DNA of 64,000 bases from Eubacteriales bacterium (GTDB taxonomy: Bacteria > Bacillota > Clostridia > Lachnospirales > Lachnospiraceae), in NCBI GenBank assembly GCA_030533405.1, contig JAUNJF010000006.1:1-64000 (forward strand), read 5' to 3'. Both the position numbers and the translations under genes were made by a program. Under the pieces are notes generated by a model, which was given only the letters and a program-made list of their open reading frames with translations, was not told where the DNA came from and searched no databases. Of this stretch, positions 63,503 to 64,000 are shown one piece after another (position 1 is the first letter of the stretch; every line of letters begins with the position of its first letter).

Positions 63503-64000
63503 ATGAAAAGATTAACAACCGCTTTTCTTTTGTTTTTCATTTTTGCATGTATCATGATTGTGGCATATTTATATGTGCCAGATGTACAGGAGAAATTTGC
63601 ATACATTACAGAAGAAAACTTTGTAGAAGAAAACATATATAGCAATTTAGATGGTATTTCTGAACGATTGGATGAAGAGATTATGAAGGGTTCTGAATCA
63701 TTTATCATATACTTAAAGGATATGGATGTGAATGAAATTAATCAGATTAATGCATCTATGGATGGTGTTTTTGGTAGTGGTAAAAGTTATCAGCAATTGG
63801 GAATGATTGGAACCACTTATAAAAAGATTGAGATTACAGTGAAAAAGTCAACCAATTATTATGTATATGCAGCTTATCGGAATCGTGTTCCAATACCAGA
63901 AGATGAGAGAGATGCAAAGAAATTATATGCAACAGTGAAGAATATCATGGATACACAAATTACAGATGAGATGAGTGATTATGAAAAGGAACTTGCATTG
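63503..64000 (+). CDS. secreted transglutaminase-type protein, 3'-truncated
   Basis: 166 codons are visible and the frame is open to the window end. ATG at 63503 has GAGGATAG eight bases upstream; in-frame ATGs at 63470 and 63458 would add an acidic extension. N-terminal signal anchor (residues 4-24, TTAFLLFFIFACIMIVAYLY), then an extracytoplasmic domain with a central YVYAAYRNRVPIPEDERD and TDEMSDYEKELAL. This last string is the usual lead-in (before HDY) to bacterial secreted transglutaminase domains, so the catalytic part should lie beyond the edge. That is an inference from the pattern. Confidence 0.75.
   Translation, partial: MKRLTTAFLLFFIFACIMIVAYLYVPDVQEKFAYITEENFVEENIYSNLDGISERLDEEIMKGSESFIIYLKDMDVNEINQINASMDGVFGSGKSYQQLGMIGTTYKKIEITVKKSTNYYVYAAYRNRVPIPEDERDAKKLYATVKNIMDTQITDEMSDYEKELAL

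Overview
The window is chromosomal DNA from an AT-rich, low-GC, spore-forming Firmicute, most likely a gut-type Lachnospiraceae (Clostridia). The evidence is AGGAGG-type ribosome sites, class 1B dihydroorotate dehydrogenase (pyrK/pyrD), CotJ, SpoIID and SpoVB-like sporulation proteins, a Firmicute-type 6S RNA, a Phe T-box ahead of pheST, DUF1846 and several small Lachnospiraceae-type families. Gene density is high and most genes lie on the + strand. I saw no rRNA, tRNA, CRISPR array, transposase or prophage gene; this looks like core chromosome with a few lineage-specific inserts.

Layout. 1-3.4 kb: 3' part of guaB, a terminator, a palindrome-rich element, and a divergent pair of unrecognised proteins. 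3.5-6.2 kb: pyrF-pyrK-pyrD operon. 6.3-11.8 kb: DUF1846 (-), purE (+), a cotJ operon (-) whose first gene fuses CotJA and CotJB, and purC-azlC-azlD (-). 11.9-16.0 kb: a giant J-domain-like/TPR protein and yigZ. 16.0-20.5 kb: a MarR regulator and an RND pump with a large coiled-coil insertion, behind a perfect consensus promoter followed by three tandem 15-bp repeats. 20.6-25.2 kb: two-gene acyl-CoA dehydratase activase system. 25.2-37.6 kb: HtrA protease, then a possible long transcript glgB-typA-acyltransferase-DUF6320-like-esterase-heterodimeric ABC exporter. 37.7-43.8 kb: LTA-synthase-like protein, VanZ, small membrane protein, extended M29 aminopeptidase, secreted transglutaminase. 43.9-53.4 kb: aconitase-family hydratase, SpoVB/MurJ-like flippase, beta-CASP hydrolase, 6S RNA, SpoIID-like protein, YihY. 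53.4-59.0 kb: Phe T-box, ThyX-like protein, pheS, pheT, queA. 59.0-64 kb: pta, a TetM-like GTPase fused to a Rae1/YacP endoribonuclease domain, maf (-), and a truncated transglutaminase-type secreted protein at the right edge.

Most exciting items: (1) the 863-aa fusion of a ribosomal-protection-type GTPase with a Rae1-like A-site mRNA endonuclease domain (60157-62748), which puts an A-site-clearing GTPase and an A-site RNase on one polypeptide; (2) an atypical ThyX, with the RHR motif not intact, placed between a Phe T-box and pheST; (3) the MarR/RND locus with its tandem operator array; (4) the acyltransferase/zinc-ribbon membrane protein/esterase/ABC exporter cluster; (5) a CotJA-CotJB fusion.

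All functions are inferred from reading the sequence; no database search was run. Start codons were chosen from ribosome-binding sites and family N-termini, so several differ from the longest open frame.
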